Shown here: positions 27,024 to 34,659 of the stretch, in pieces
How the letters are laid out: each line of letters begins with the position of its first letter
How positions within the stretch are numbered: the first letter of the stretch is position 1
Origin: Bacteroidetes bacterium UBA7692
Lineage (GTDB): Bacteria > Bacteroidota > Bacteroidia > Chitinophagales > LD1
DNA: 64,000 nucleotides
NCBI GenBank assembly: GCA_002482725.1
Contig: DLGO01000038.1
Coordinates: 19,789-83,788 of the forward strand
Reading direction: 5' to 3'
The notes under the pieces: generated by a model
What the model was told of the DNA's origin: nothing
Database searches by the model: none
The model's input: the letters and a program-made list of their open reading frames with translations, nothing else
Program-made: the position numbers and the translations under genes

Positions 27024-27253
27024 AACCGGATAATCTGAGCAGCTTTAAATTTTTGGTAGAGGCCAATGCTTTTGGGGTATGCTCCAGGCTGGGGGAGAAG
27101 CTGGATATGTCTACCAGGCACATAAGGTTGTTTTTCATCTATGCCTCATGCCTTACCATAGGCTCGCCTGTAATCATATACATGATACTGGCGTTTTGGA
27201 TGCAGATGAGGTACTACGTGCGCGGCAAGCGCAGCCCTATATGGGATTATTGA
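27020..27253 (+). CDS. PspC domain protein
   Basis: 77 residues from ATG 27020, which overlaps the DUF2851 stop; a longer frame from 26960 would overlap that gene by 64 bp and is unlikely. It contains the PspC pattern: a short cytoplasmic stretch AFGVCSRLGEKLDMSTRHIRLFFIYAS, a membrane helix (SCLTIGSPVIIYMILAFWMQM) and a basic end (YYVRGKRSPIWDY). PspC proteins take part in envelope-stress responses. Here the small single-domain form is coupled to DUF2851. Confidence 0.85.
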   Translation: MKPDNLSSFKFLVEANAFGVCSRLGEKLDMSTRHIRLFFIYASCLTIGSPVIIYMILAFWMQMRYYVRGKRSPIWDY

Positions 27254-27312
27254 TTTTCTGCGGGTAGAAAAATAATAAAGCAGATACTTCTTTTAAATTT
27301 CGCTGAATATTT

Positions 27313-27320
27313 TAGATTTG
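27313..27320 (+). promoter_or_regulatory. -7 box of the tRNA-Cys gene
   Basis: TAGATTTG matches TAnnTTTG exactly and ends 9 nt before the tRNA 5' end, the placement expected for a short 5' leader. The position corresponding to -33 reads TTT and not TTG. Confidence 0.5.
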
Positions 27321-27329
27321 CAGCCTGAT

Positions 27330-27400
27330 GGTCGGATGGCCGAGTGGCTAGGCAGAGCTCTGCAAAAGCTCGTACAGCGGTTCGAATCCGCTTTCGACCT
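27330..27400 (+). tRNA. tRNA-Cys (anticodon GCA)
   Basis: Full cloverleaf in 71 nt. Acceptor GGTCGGA pairs with TTCGACC (one G-T wobble). The D-arm has GCC/GGC. The anticodon stem GAGCT/AGCTC is perfect around the loop CTGCAAA (anticodon GCA). The T-arm AGCGG/CCGCT encloses TTCGAAT. The discriminator is T73, the Cys identity base. CCA is not encoded. A UUCG-capped terminator follows at once. Confidence 0.97.
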
Positions 27401-27410
27401 CAATTTTTTT

Positions 27411-27444
27411 CCCTTGTATAACTTCGGTTATGCAAGGGTTTTTT
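27411..27444 (+). terminator. Terminator of tRNA-Cys
   Basis: CCCTTGTATAAC and GTTATGCAAGGG form a 12-bp stem (one G-T pair) capped by a TTCG tetraloop and followed by a T-run, 10 nt after the tRNA. Confidence 0.9.
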
Positions 27445-27509
27445 GTTTTTGGGAGGGTTTTATTAGCTCACACATTATTAAACCGGCCTTAATTTATTTT
27501 ATTTGCTTC

Positions 27510-28346
27510 ATGCGCCCTTATTATCCTTTTGCCCTGCTCTTAACCACTTTACTCTTTGCATCATCCTGCTTGCATATTCCTGATAAGCCACATAAGCCTT
27601 TATGTGCAAGCTGGAAAGTAACCCGCATCGAGGAAGGCGAAAATGAAGATGAGGCTACCGGGGTGCGTATGTTTGATATGCTGGAAGTTCGTATGAAAGA
27701 TGGCTATATCCACTTGTATGATACTGGTACGTATACCATGTTTGGGGCTAATACTTCTTCACTAGGTCAATGGAAGTATAGCAAGCGTGATTCTTTATTG
27801 ATGCTTACTTATTTCTCAGATACAAATGCAATAGTTTTTAAGGTGCTGGAATATGATAAAACCTGGCTTAAACTAGGTGTATCTGCTTTTGCAGGTAAAC
27901 CAACCATTGCCGCCACCCCTGTGCTTTTAAAGGAAGATCCGCATTTTGAGTATAAGCAAAAAGACCTCATGGCGCCCGGCTTAAATAGTTGGAGAAAACG
28001 GCCGCTGCATGCTGAAACAGATGCTGAAATCAGAAAGCGCTTAATAGCACATATAGATTACCTCATTGCTTATTTTGAGATGACTACGGATAATGGTCAG
28101 GGCTTTTTTGAGCAATGGCATCTGGAAACGCCGATACGATTTTACAGCAATGGAATTGCTACCCCGGCTAAGGGACAGCCTAAGACCTGGCTGGGCTGGT
28201 TCTATAATGATGTGGATGCTGCAAGAGCGGCTGAAATAATTGGTGACGCCATGCATAGCATTAATAAATACCCTGCCAATACATCTACCTTCACGGAAGC
28301 ATATATCATTGCGCTGAAAGAGATGAAGGAATATTTGAGGCGGTAA
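27510..28346 (+). CDS. Predicted lipoprotein of unknown function
   Basis: 278 residues from ATG 27510; the open frame continues upstream through the tRNA gene, which rules out the earlier starts. Signal peptide MRPYYPFALLLTTLLFASSC ends in the lipobox ASSC (Cys20). The N-terminal half (about 35-150) looks like a small beta-sandwich: WKVTRIEEGENEDEATG ... YDTGTYTMF ... LGQWKYSKRDSLLMLTYF, reminiscent of lipocalin-like domains of Bacteroidota that compare a measured value with a threshold. The C-terminal half is helical (HIDYLIAYFEM, NDVDAARAAEIIGDAMHSI). I cannot name the family. Probable outer-membrane or periplasmic lipoprotein. Confidence 0.75.
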   Translation: MRPYYPFALLLTTLLFASSCLHIPDKPHKPLCASWKVTRIEEGENEDEATGVRMFDMLEVRMKDGYIHLYDTGTYTMFGANTSSLGQWKYSKRDSLLMLTYFSDTNAIVFKVLEYDKTWLKLGVSAFAGKPTIAATPVLLKEDPHFEYKQKDLMAPGLNSWRKRPLHAETDAEIRKRLIAHIDYLIAYFEMTTDNGQGFFEQWHLETPIRFYSNGIATPAKGQPKTWLGWFYNDVDAARAAEIIGDAMHSINKYPANTSTFTEAYIIALKEMKEYLRR

Positions 28347-28508
28347 ATGATAGCCGTACTAGAAGGAAAGACTATTTATTGAATATAGGATTTGGTAAAT
28401 AGATAAAATCAAACATGTAGTTGGTTAGTAGAATGTTATTCTGATTATATATACAGAGGCATTTAATAATGAGTACATTGTGTTTTCACACTTTAAAAAC
28501 TAAAGAAA

Positions 28509-28778
28509 ATGGTAACTGTAATTCTATCTCATGAGGTTAAGGATTTTGCAAAGTGGAAAGAAGGTTTTGACTCCGGTGAAGCTATGCGCGCTGGCAATGG
28601 CATAAAGACTACAGGGGTATTTGCTGCTGCCGATAATGACAACCATGTTACAATCCTTACTGAGTTTCCAAGTGCAGAAGCGGTTCAGGGATTTTTGGCC
28701 AATCCTGATCTACAGGCAAGCATGGAAGAAGCAGGTGTAGTGGGCAAACCGGATATCAAGATATTGAAAGCTGTATAG
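28509..28778 (+). CDS. Small dimeric alpha/beta-barrel (ABM-like) protein
   Basis: 89 residues with no signal peptide. The order is strand MVTVILSHEVKD, helix FAKWKEGFDSGEAMRAGNG, strand KTTGVFAAADNDNHVTILTEF, helix SAEAVQGFLANPDLQASMEEAG and strand PDIKIL. This is the ferredoxin-like fold of antibiotic-biosynthesis-monooxygenase and related stress-responsive dimers. No catalytic residue can be assigned. It is monocistronic, with a strong terminator 20 bp downstream. Confidence 0.75.
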   Translation: MVTVILSHEVKDFAKWKEGFDSGEAMRAGNGIKTTGVFAAADNDNHVTILTEFPSAEAVQGFLANPDLQASMEEAGVVGKPDIKILKAV

Positions 28779-28797
28779 GGTTTACACTAAGCTAATG

Positions 28798-28830
28798 AAA
28801 AGGGAGAACAACAATGTTCTCCCTTTTTTT
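28798..28830 (+). terminator. Intrinsic terminator
   Basis: AAAAGGGAGAAC and GTTCTCCCTTTT form a perfect 12-bp stem with an AACAAT loop and a seven-T tail, ending the ABM-like gene. Confidence 0.92.
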
Positions 28831-28851
28831 ATTGTCCCTATCATAAAAACA

Positions 28852-28876
28852 AAAAGCGACCCTTTCAGGTCGCTTT
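28852..28876. terminator. Terminator, mainly for the leftward lipoprotein gene
   Basis: AAAAGCGACC and GGTCGCTTTT pair perfectly over 10 bp with a five-base CTTTC(A) loop region. It lies 35 bp beyond the stop of the leftward gene at 28911 and back-to-back with the previous terminator. Confidence 0.85.
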
Positions 28877-28910
28877 TCTGTCCAATATCTAATCTAACTA
28901 TTCAAAAGAA

Positions 28911-29348
28911 TTATTTGTTGTCTTTGCCCAGATCTTTGAATGACTGGTCGAAGCCTTCCATATCATGGTTCCACTCTTGTTTGAACTGGTTCCAGTCGGT
29001 GCGCTCCTGCTCGTAGCCATATAAGCGGCTTCTTAGCTGAGCGTTTTTTTCTTCCAGTTCCGCTATGCGTTTTGCACGCATATCGTCCAAAGGAGCTTTG
29101 CCTGGTTTGTTCAATTTTTCTTTTAATTCGGCAATACGTTTTTCGTTTGCTGTGATTCTTTCATCTTCAGCAGTTTTGAAAGCAGGGTACTCAGCATTCA
29201 GTTCGCGTTGAGCTTCTTTCAAATCCTCTTTTGCTTCGCGTACATCTTCTTTTGCTTCTTCTACCTTTTCAGACTTAGACTCGCATGAAGATACGATGCT
29301 GCCCACTGCTATAGCAGAAAATGCAGCAAGGAAAATTGCTTTTTTCAT
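28911..29348 (-). CDS. Coiled-coil lipoprotein
   Basis: 145 residues. Signal MKKAIFLAAFSAIAVGSIVSSC with lipobox VSSC (Cys22). The mature protein is almost entirely charged helix (EKVEEAKEDVREAKEDLKEAQREL; RIAELKEKLNKPGKAP; RIAELEEKNAQLRSRLYGYEQE) and ends in an acidic amphipathic segment. It resembles lipoprotein coiled coils (Lpp-like or periplasmic spacers) but no family is certain. The second leftward gene, 29412-30047, lies 63 bp upstream, so the two may be cotranscribed. Confidence 0.8.
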   Translation of the reverse strand: MKKAIFLAAFSAIAVGSIVSSCESKSEKVEEAKEDVREAKEDLKEAQRELNAEYPAFKTAEDERITANEKRIAELKEKLNKPGKAPLDDMRAKRIAELEEKNAQLRSRLYGYEQERTDWNQFKQEWNHDMEGFDQSFKDLGKDNK

Positions 29349-29411
29349 TTTGTTTGTTTGTGTTTAATTGATTTATTAAAAAGTTGATTTTTTACGATCC
29401 GGTGTTTTTGC

Positions 29412-30047
29412 TTATCGTTTGATAAGGGAAATATCTACAGTGTTGGTCTGCTCATTGTAGTCGAATTTGCAATCCTTAAATGATGGCGCTTTGATGGTTG
29501 GCTTGTAGTTGTTAGAGAAACCAAATGGCTCCTCAGGTATGCCAATCATATTTTTGTCGATTTTGCCATCGCTATTTACGTCCTGATATATTGCCATGGC
29601 AAACTCTCCATAAGTAAGGTCATCTATTTTAGCAGATAGCTTGCCATTTTTTGGTTTAAAGCGGTACTCCTTTAACTGGTCTTTTGAATCAGGGAATTTG
29701 TTTTTAGTTCCGTATATGCCCATTACCACTGGTGCGGTGGCCGATTCAAGGTTGGTTACGTTTATAGTAAGCGGCCTTCTTTTAGGCAAGACTTCTTTTG
29801 GTTCTGCCGCATTAGCTGATGCAGATTTATCAATAGAGGGTTCCTCTGGCTTGGCAGCAGAGGCAATAGATGCTTCTCCTGCTGTACGCGATGGAGCATC
29901 CTCTACCCGTGTTTCTGTGTTAGAAAGGTTAGCGTCTTCGGATGCCTGCGCTTCAGTAGCTGAGCTTTCTTTTTCGAAACCGCAGCCTACCAATGTGATG
30001 GATAGCATTACGACCAGGTATGCGTAATAGAGTACTTTTATATTCAT
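29412..30047 (-). CDS. DUF2141 domain lipoprotein
   Basis: 211 residues. Signal with lipobox LVGC (Cys22). Residues about 25-95 are a low-complexity Ala/Ser/Glu/Pro spacer. From about 95 to the end is a DUF2141-type beta domain: LTINVTNLESATAPVVMGIYG, FKPKNGKLSAKIDDLTYGEFAMAIYQDVNSDGKID, GIPEEPFGFSNN and APSFKDCKFDYNE. The DxNxDGKID loop looks calcium-binding. The family is exported and of unknown function. Its ATG faces the long intergenic region that carries the 120-bp repeat array, 414 bp away. Confidence 0.85.
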   Translation of the reverse strand: MNIKVLYYAYLVVMLSITLVGCGFEKESSATEAQASEDANLSNTETRVEDAPSRTAGEASIASAAKPEEPSIDKSASANAAEPKEVLPKRRPLTINVTNLESATAPVVMGIYGTKNKFPDSKDQLKEYRFKPKNGKLSAKIDDLTYGEFAMAIYQDVNSDGKIDKNMIGIPEEPFGFSNNYKPTIKAPSFKDCKFDYNEQTNTVDISLIKR

Positions 30048-30460
30048 TGTTGTTGTGTTTTAAAAACAAGGGCCGTTTAGATTTATGTAAAAATTGTTTA
30101 TCGATTTAAGCCGAAACTGAAGCGGTGTGTGCCCGACTATGTGCCTGACTGTACCTGCATGCTGCAACTATAAAGAGCGATAAACAAACTATTCTAATGA
30201 ATCTAAACAGCCCGTTTGACAGATTAAGTACAATTAATATGCCTATGATAAATAAGGCCTACTGTGTTATTTGTGGGCAAGCTATTCCCCAAGTGTGTGT
30301 TTGGGCGTGGGCTGATTTTCGCTTTTTGTGGAATATTAACGGTGTAGTACATGCACCTCTTTTGCAATATTGGAGTGTCTTATACGTTAATTAGAGTTGT
30401 ACTTTCGACTGGCTCAGAGAGCAGATACTGTTTAGGGAGTCGAAAGGATGGCGGAGAAAT
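30048..30460. other. Intergenic DNA before the repeat array
   Basis: About 410 bp without a credible gene; a 65-codon frame at 30197-30394 has no protein-like features. An inverted repeat TTTCGACT (30403-30410) / AGTCGAAA (30438-30445) lies just before the array and could form a long-loop stem. Confidence 0.5.
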
Positions 30461-30880
30461 TACCGACACGGTAATAGTTGAAAAGCCGACAGCGGATAGG
30501 TGGATTGATACCGACAGGTTTGCTACTTGGTCTACGTTGAAGACGGGTAGTATTTTTACCGACAGAGTTGGTTACGAAAGTACCGACAGGGGAGAGGTGA
30601 AAAAGCCGACAGCGGATAGGTGGATTGATACCGACAGGTTAACCACTTGAGCTACGTTGAAAATGGGTAGTATTTTTACCGACAGAGTTGGTTACGAAAG
30701 TACCGACAGGGGAGAGGTGAAAAAGCCGACAACGGATAGGTGGATAAATACCGACAGTTTTTCTACTTGAGCTACGTTGAAAATGGATGGTGTTTTTACC
30801 GACAGGATTGGTGATAAAAGTACCGACAGGATGGAGGTGAAAAAGCCGACAGCGGATAGGTGGTTTTTACCGACAGGTGG
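30461..30880 (+). repeat. Tandem array 1 of CCGACA motifs (120-bp period)
   Basis: Three full units of exactly 120 bp start at 30481, 30601 and 30721, with a partial unit at each end. Units 1 and 2 differ at seven positions by my count. Each unit has four CCGACA copies spaced 25, 48, 24 and 23 bp, i.e. multiples of about 24 with one position empty; 15 copies in all, all on the plus strand, mostly as GCCGACA or TACCGACAG. Frames through the array are broken by stops, so it is not a protein repeat. It lies upstream of the gene at 30951, and the last copy ends at 30875, 46 nt before a -7-like box. The related array 2 is at 42032-42506. Confidence 0.9.
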
Positions 30881-30921
30881 TACTGGCAAAGCAAAAGCTA
30901 TTATGGCTGGCTAAGGCATCC

Positions 30922-30929
30922 TATTTTTA
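30922..30929 (+). promoter_or_regulatory. -7-like box after array 1
   Basis: TATTTTTA matches TAnnTTTG except the last base and sits 21 nt before the ATG at 30951. There is no -33 TTG. Its spacing from the nearest CCGACA (46 nt) is the same as at array 2. Confidence 0.35.
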
Positions 30930-30950
30930 TGGATAAAGAAAAATATTAAT

Positions 30951-31358
30951 ATGAATACATTTTTTAAAATACTCGCAGCTGTGCTATTGGCATTTAATGC
31001 GGCAGGTGCCATATATGGTGGATGGAACCTGATGACCTACCCAGATGGTAGTAGTCTGGACATGAGTACAAAGCTGCTTGAGCATAGTCCGTTCGGGGAC
31101 TTCCTGATACCTGGTATTATCCTGTTCCTCTTTAATGGCGTATTGAGCCTTACCTTTCTTGCAGCCCTGCTGCTAAATGCTAAAAATACACCTTGGCTGC
31201 TCATATTTCAGGGCTTTGTGCTCGGAGGCTGGATAGTAGGGCAGATGATTATGCTGCAGACGGTAAACTCACTTCATATACTATTTGGCAGCATAGGGTT
31301 TGCGCTTATTTTAATCGGCGCATTGATGATAAGAAGCAGGAGGCTTAGTATGGTCTAG
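30951..31358 (+). CDS. Small four-TM integral membrane protein
   Basis: 135 residues with four predicted membrane helices at about 4-26, 46-72, 76-100 and 104-128, short loops, and a basic end (RSRRLSMV). The first loop holds GGWNLMTYPDGSSLDM. No charged catalytic or transport motif and no family I can name. It is the gene immediately downstream of repeat array 1. Confidence 0.75.
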   Translation: MNTFFKILAAVLLAFNAAGAIYGGWNLMTYPDGSSLDMSTKLLEHSPFGDFLIPGIILFLFNGVLSLTFLAALLLNAKNTPWLLIFQGFVLGGWIVGQMIMLQTVNSLHILFGSIGFALILIGALMIRSRRLSMV

Positions 31359-31478
31359 GGTATGGAAAATTCAGTAATGCCGATTTTTTGGTGGTATGAA
31401 AAGCACTTCATTTATTTGAGTGATTATATTGTAGCGGTGAAGGGAAATAAGGATCTAAAGTTAGTTTTAAAAGGATAG

Positions 31479-33491
31479 ATGCAGCAGAAATATTTATTCA
31501 GGTTTTTGGTGGGGTTGTTACTTGTGGTGGTGATACTTGCATATAGTAATCATTGGCACAATGATTTTCACTTTGACGATGCGCATACTGTGCAGAGCAA
31601 CATTTATATACAGCACATCGGGAATATCCCTTTGTTTTTTAAAGATTGCAAAACATTCAGTTCTATACCATCGCACGGGTCGTACAGGCCGGTGGTGAGC
31701 ACTACGCTTGCCATAGACTATTGGATGGGTGGCGGATTGAACCCTGTCTACTTCCACCTGTCTACCTTCATACTGTTTTTGCTGCAGGGTGTATTGATGT
31801 TCTTTTTCTTTAAAAAGATACTGGATACGGTAGCTGCAGAAAGCCCTACAGAATATATCGCACTATTTGCCAGCGGGTGGTATCTGCTGAACCCTGTGAA
31901 TGCAGAAACAATAAACTATGTGATTTCGCGCTCAGATTCGCTTTCTACATTTTTTGTGCTGCTGGCATTTGTGCTGTACCAGTATTCAGATTTTGCGAGA
32001 AAGACATTCCTATACCTTGTGCCTGTTTTTATAGGAGCGCTTGCAAAGCCAACGGCTATTATGTTTGGTCCGATACTGGTGGGGTATCATTTGATACTTG
32101 AGCAACAAGTAAGAAGTGTATTTGCCATAGAAAAGTATAATTGGGGGCGATTGCTGAAGGTAGCACTGCCATCGATATTGTTGTTTGTAGGAGTATATGC
32201 GCTGGTAAAACACATGGAGGAGGGCATGTTTGTACCAGGAGGCAGTTCGCTGTCGGCTTATGTGCTGTCGCAGCCATTTGTGTACCTGCACTATGTAGGC
32301 ATGTTCCTGCTGCCATTGCAGCTGAGCGCAGATACTGACTGGAGTGTATTTGCCGACCCGTTTGCTCCTCAGGTAATTGTTGGCTGGTTGTTTCTGGCAG
32401 GGCTTTTGGTAACACTGATATACACGGCAGATAATAAACGATTGAAGCCAATTGCATTTGGGATAATCTGGTTTTTGCTGAGCTTGGTGCCAACCACATT
32501 TGTACCACTGGCCGAGGTGATGAATGACCACAGGATGTTTTACCCGCATGTGGGAACTGTGCTTGCCTTGACATGGGCGGGCTATCTGTTGCTACAGAAG
32601 TTTTGGGCTGGAACGGCACATGCGCTGGCGGCACTACTATGTGTATTGGGTTTGAGCGCTTATGCATCGGGCACCTACGAGCGAAATAAAGTATGGGCTA
32701 CAGAAGCGAGCCTGTGGAAAGATGTAACAGAAAAAAGCCCAATGAACGGGCGGGGGCAAATGAACTATGGGTTGACGCTGATGGCCAAGGGTGACTATGA
32801 GGGCGCTGAAAAGTGCTACGCACAGGGGCTTAAGCTGCTGCCTACTTATTCGCTGCAATACACGAATATGGCTACCGTAAAAGAGGCGAAGGGAAACTAC
32901 CGGGAGGCGGATTTCTACTACCAAAAGGGAATAGAGTATGGTGCGGACTACCCCGGCAACTACTATTTCTATGGGAGGTACCTGTATAAGCAAGGAAGAA
33001 AAGAGGAGGCAATAAACAAGCTGACAGAAGCGCTAAAGCGCAGCGATGCACTGACAGATGCGCGCTACCTGCTGATGAGTGCGCTATATGAAGCAGGCAG
33101 GCTGGAGGAACTGCGCACACTATGCAACAGTACCCTGAAAATTTTGCCTAATGATGGAAGGGCAAAGGCGTTTTTGGCAAGTACACAGGGTGCCAAATCG
33201 ATTCTGCAACTGAAAGAGGATGAAGTAGCGCTAACGCCAAGCCCGGAGGGGTATCTGGGGCTGAGCCTGCTATACTATAATGCACAAAGGTATGAGGATT
33301 GTATAAAAGCCGCTGAACAGGCACTGAAGCTAAAACCTGACTATGCAGAAGCCTATAACAATATATGCTCCGCGTATAATGCCCTGAAGCGATACAAAGA
33401 AGCGGCACAGGCATGCGAAAAGGCACTGGAAATACAGCCTGGGTATCAGTTGGCCAGGAATAATCTTAATTTGGCAAAAATGAATTTATAG
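31479..33491 (+). CDS. TMTC-like GT-C membrane glycosyltransferase with C-terminal TPRs
   Basis: 670 residues. TM1 (LFRFLVGLLLVVVILAYS) is followed by the lumen/periplasm-facing loop NDFHFDDAHTV with the Asp33-Asp34 pair expected of GT-C enzymes, then PVVSTTLAIDYWMGGGLNPVYFHLSTFILFLLQG, the phrase seen in TMTC/PMT-type proteins. About nine to ten TM helices run to residue 415. Residues about 427-668 are tetratricopeptide repeats (GQMNYGLTLMAKGDYEGAEKCY; AEAYNNICSAYNALKRYKEAAQACEKALE). TMTC proteins transfer mannose to Ser/Thr of exported proteins; here the sugar and target are unknown. A role in glycosylating secreted proteins would fit the T9SS-rich neighbourhood but is inference. Confidence 0.82.
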   Translation: MQQKYLFRFLVGLLLVVVILAYSNHWHNDFHFDDAHTVQSNIYIQHIGNIPLFFKDCKTFSSIPSHGSYRPVVSTTLAIDYWMGGGLNPVYFHLSTFILFLLQGVLMFFFFKKILDTVAAESPTEYIALFASGWYLLNPVNAETINYVISRSDSLSTFFVLLAFVLYQYSDFARKTFLYLVPVFIGALAKPTAIMFGPILVGYHLILEQQVRSVFAIEKYNWGRLLKVALPSILLFVGVYALVKHMEEGMFVPGGSSLSAYVLSQPFVYLHYVGMFLLPLQLSADTDWSVFADPFAPQVIVGWLFLAGLLVTLIYTADNKRLKPIAFGIIWFLLSLVPTTFVPLAEVMNDHRMFYPHVGTVLALTWAGYLLLQKFWAGTAHALAALLCVLGLSAYASGTYERNKVWATEASLWKDVTEKSPMNGRGQMNYGLTLMAKGDYEGAEKCYAQGLKLLPTYSLQYTNMATVKEAKGNYREADFYYQKGIEYGADYPGNYYFYGRYLYKQGRKEEAINKLTEALKRSDALTDARYLLMSALYEAGRLEELRTLCNSTLKILPNDGRAKAFLASTQGAKSILQLKEDEVALTPSPEGYLGLSLLYYNAQRYEDCIKAAEQALKLKPDYAEAYNNICSAYNALKRYKEAAQACEKALEIQPGYQLARNNLNLAKMNL

Positions 33492-33580
33492 TTATTATTT
33501 AATATTAAGGAGAAGTGAAGAGCAATTTGGGAAATGATAATCCCTATTATTTTTCTTCATTTGCAGTATCAAACAACGAC

Positions 33581-34561
33581 ATGAGACAAATACGATATAG
33601 AGAAGCCCTACGTGAGGCAATGAGTGAAGAGATGCGCAGGGACAGTTCGGTATTCCTGATGGGAGAGGAGGTTGCAGAATATGATGGCGCCTATAAGGTA
33701 AGTCAGGGAATGCTGGCGGAATTTGGCCCTAAAAGGATAATAGACACACCAATATCGGAACTGGGTTTTGCCGGTATAGGGGTAGGTGCAGCTATGAACG
33801 GCACTAAGCCAATCATAGAGTTTATGACCTGGAACTTTGCCATATTAGCCTTTGACCAGATAATAAACGGTGCGGCAAAAATGCTGGCTATGAGCGCGGG
33901 AGAATTCGGTTGCCCGATAGTATTTCGCGGAGCGCAGGGTGCAGCAGGTCAGCTGGGCGCCCAGCACTCGCAGATGCTTACCAATATGTTGGCTTCGGTG
34001 CCGGGGCTGAAGGTGGTAGCGCCTTCTACACCATATGATGCGAAAGGATTGCTGAAAGCATCTATACGCGACAATGATCCTGTAATGTTCCTGGAAAGTG
34101 AGCAGATGTACAGCGACCTGGGCGATGTGCCGGAAGAGGAATATGTGATAGAAATAGGCAAGGCTGAAATAAAGCGTGCAGGTACGGATGTAACTATAGT
34201 TAGCTATAACAAAATGATGAAGCTGGCTCTGAAAGCAGCGGAGGAACTGGCCAAAGAAGGTATAGAAGCAGAGGTTATAGACCTGAGGACGATACGTCCG
34301 CTGGATGTGCCTTGCATATTGGAATCGGTAAAGAAAACCAACCGCCTGGTAATAGTGGATGAGAGCTGGCCATTTACATCAATAGCATCTGAGATAACAT
34401 TCCAGGTGCAGCGCTATGGGTTCGACTACCTGGATGCGCCTATACGCCGTGTATGTGGTGCAGATGCAAGCATGCACTATGCCCCGAACTTGGTAGAAGC
34501 CTATATGCCCAGCGTAGCGAAAATAGTGGAGGCGGTAAAAAGTGTGACTTACAAGAAGTAA
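33581..34561 (+). CDS. pdhB: Pyruvate (2-oxoacid) dehydrogenase E1 component, beta subunit
   Basis: 326 residues from ATG 33581 (MRQIRYREALREAMSEEM), the normal family start; a GTG 22 codons upstream is not family-like. The TPP-side residues are present: FLMGEEVAEYDGAYKVSQGM, the Glu in IDTPISELGFAGIGVGAAM, and EFMTWNFAILAFDQIINGAAK. The C-terminal transketolase domain follows from about residue 200 (DVTIVSYNKMMKLALKAAEEL). It pairs with an E1-alpha subunit, not adjacent here, to decarboxylate pyruvate to acetyl-dihydrolipoamide. Branched-chain E1-beta is the main alternative. A strong terminator follows. Confidence 0.92.
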   Translation: MRQIRYREALREAMSEEMRRDSSVFLMGEEVAEYDGAYKVSQGMLAEFGPKRIIDTPISELGFAGIGVGAAMNGTKPIIEFMTWNFAILAFDQIINGAAKMLAMSAGEFGCPIVFRGAQGAAGQLGAQHSQMLTNMLASVPGLKVVAPSTPYDAKGLLKASIRDNDPVMFLESEQMYSDLGDVPEEEYVIEIGKAEIKRAGTDVTIVSYNKMMKLALKAAEELAKEGIEAEVIDLRTIRPLDVPCILESVKKTNRLVIVDESWPFTSIASEITFQVQRYGFDYLDAPIRRVCGADASMHYAPNLVEAYMPSVAKIVEAVKSVTYKK

Positions 34562-34601
34562 GCAATAGAGATAAGATATAAATCGTTCTTTGATAAAATA
34601 A

Positions 34602-34633
34602 AAAGGGCAGCTTCCGATCGGAAGCTGCCCTTT
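34602..34633. terminator. Bidirectional terminator (perfect palindrome)
   Basis: 32 bp perfectly self-complementary: AAAGGGCAGCTTCCGA next to TCGGAAGCTGCCCTTT. It folds with an effective GATC loop between the convergent pdhB and glutamine synthetase genes. Confidence 0.92.
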
Positions 34634-34659
34634 AAAAAGCAAGATAAAAGTTAACCCTA

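Noticed and set aside
27318..27509. N-terminal extension of the lipoprotein gene across tRNA-Cys
   Set aside because: It would translate the tRNA and its terminator; the ATG at 27510 begins a clean lipoprotein signal.
30197..30394. 65-codon frame in the gap before array 1
   Set aside because: No signal, domain or start context; short random frame.
30461..30880. Array 1 as a CRISPR array
   Set aside because: Whole 120-bp units are repeated with no variable spacers between short constant repeats, and no cas genes are present.
30351..30889. Open frames running through repeat array 1 (both strands)
   Set aside because: They arise because 120 is divisible by three; one ends at a TGA inside unit 2, the others have no start or protein-like composition, and the related array 2 has a unit length not divisible by three.
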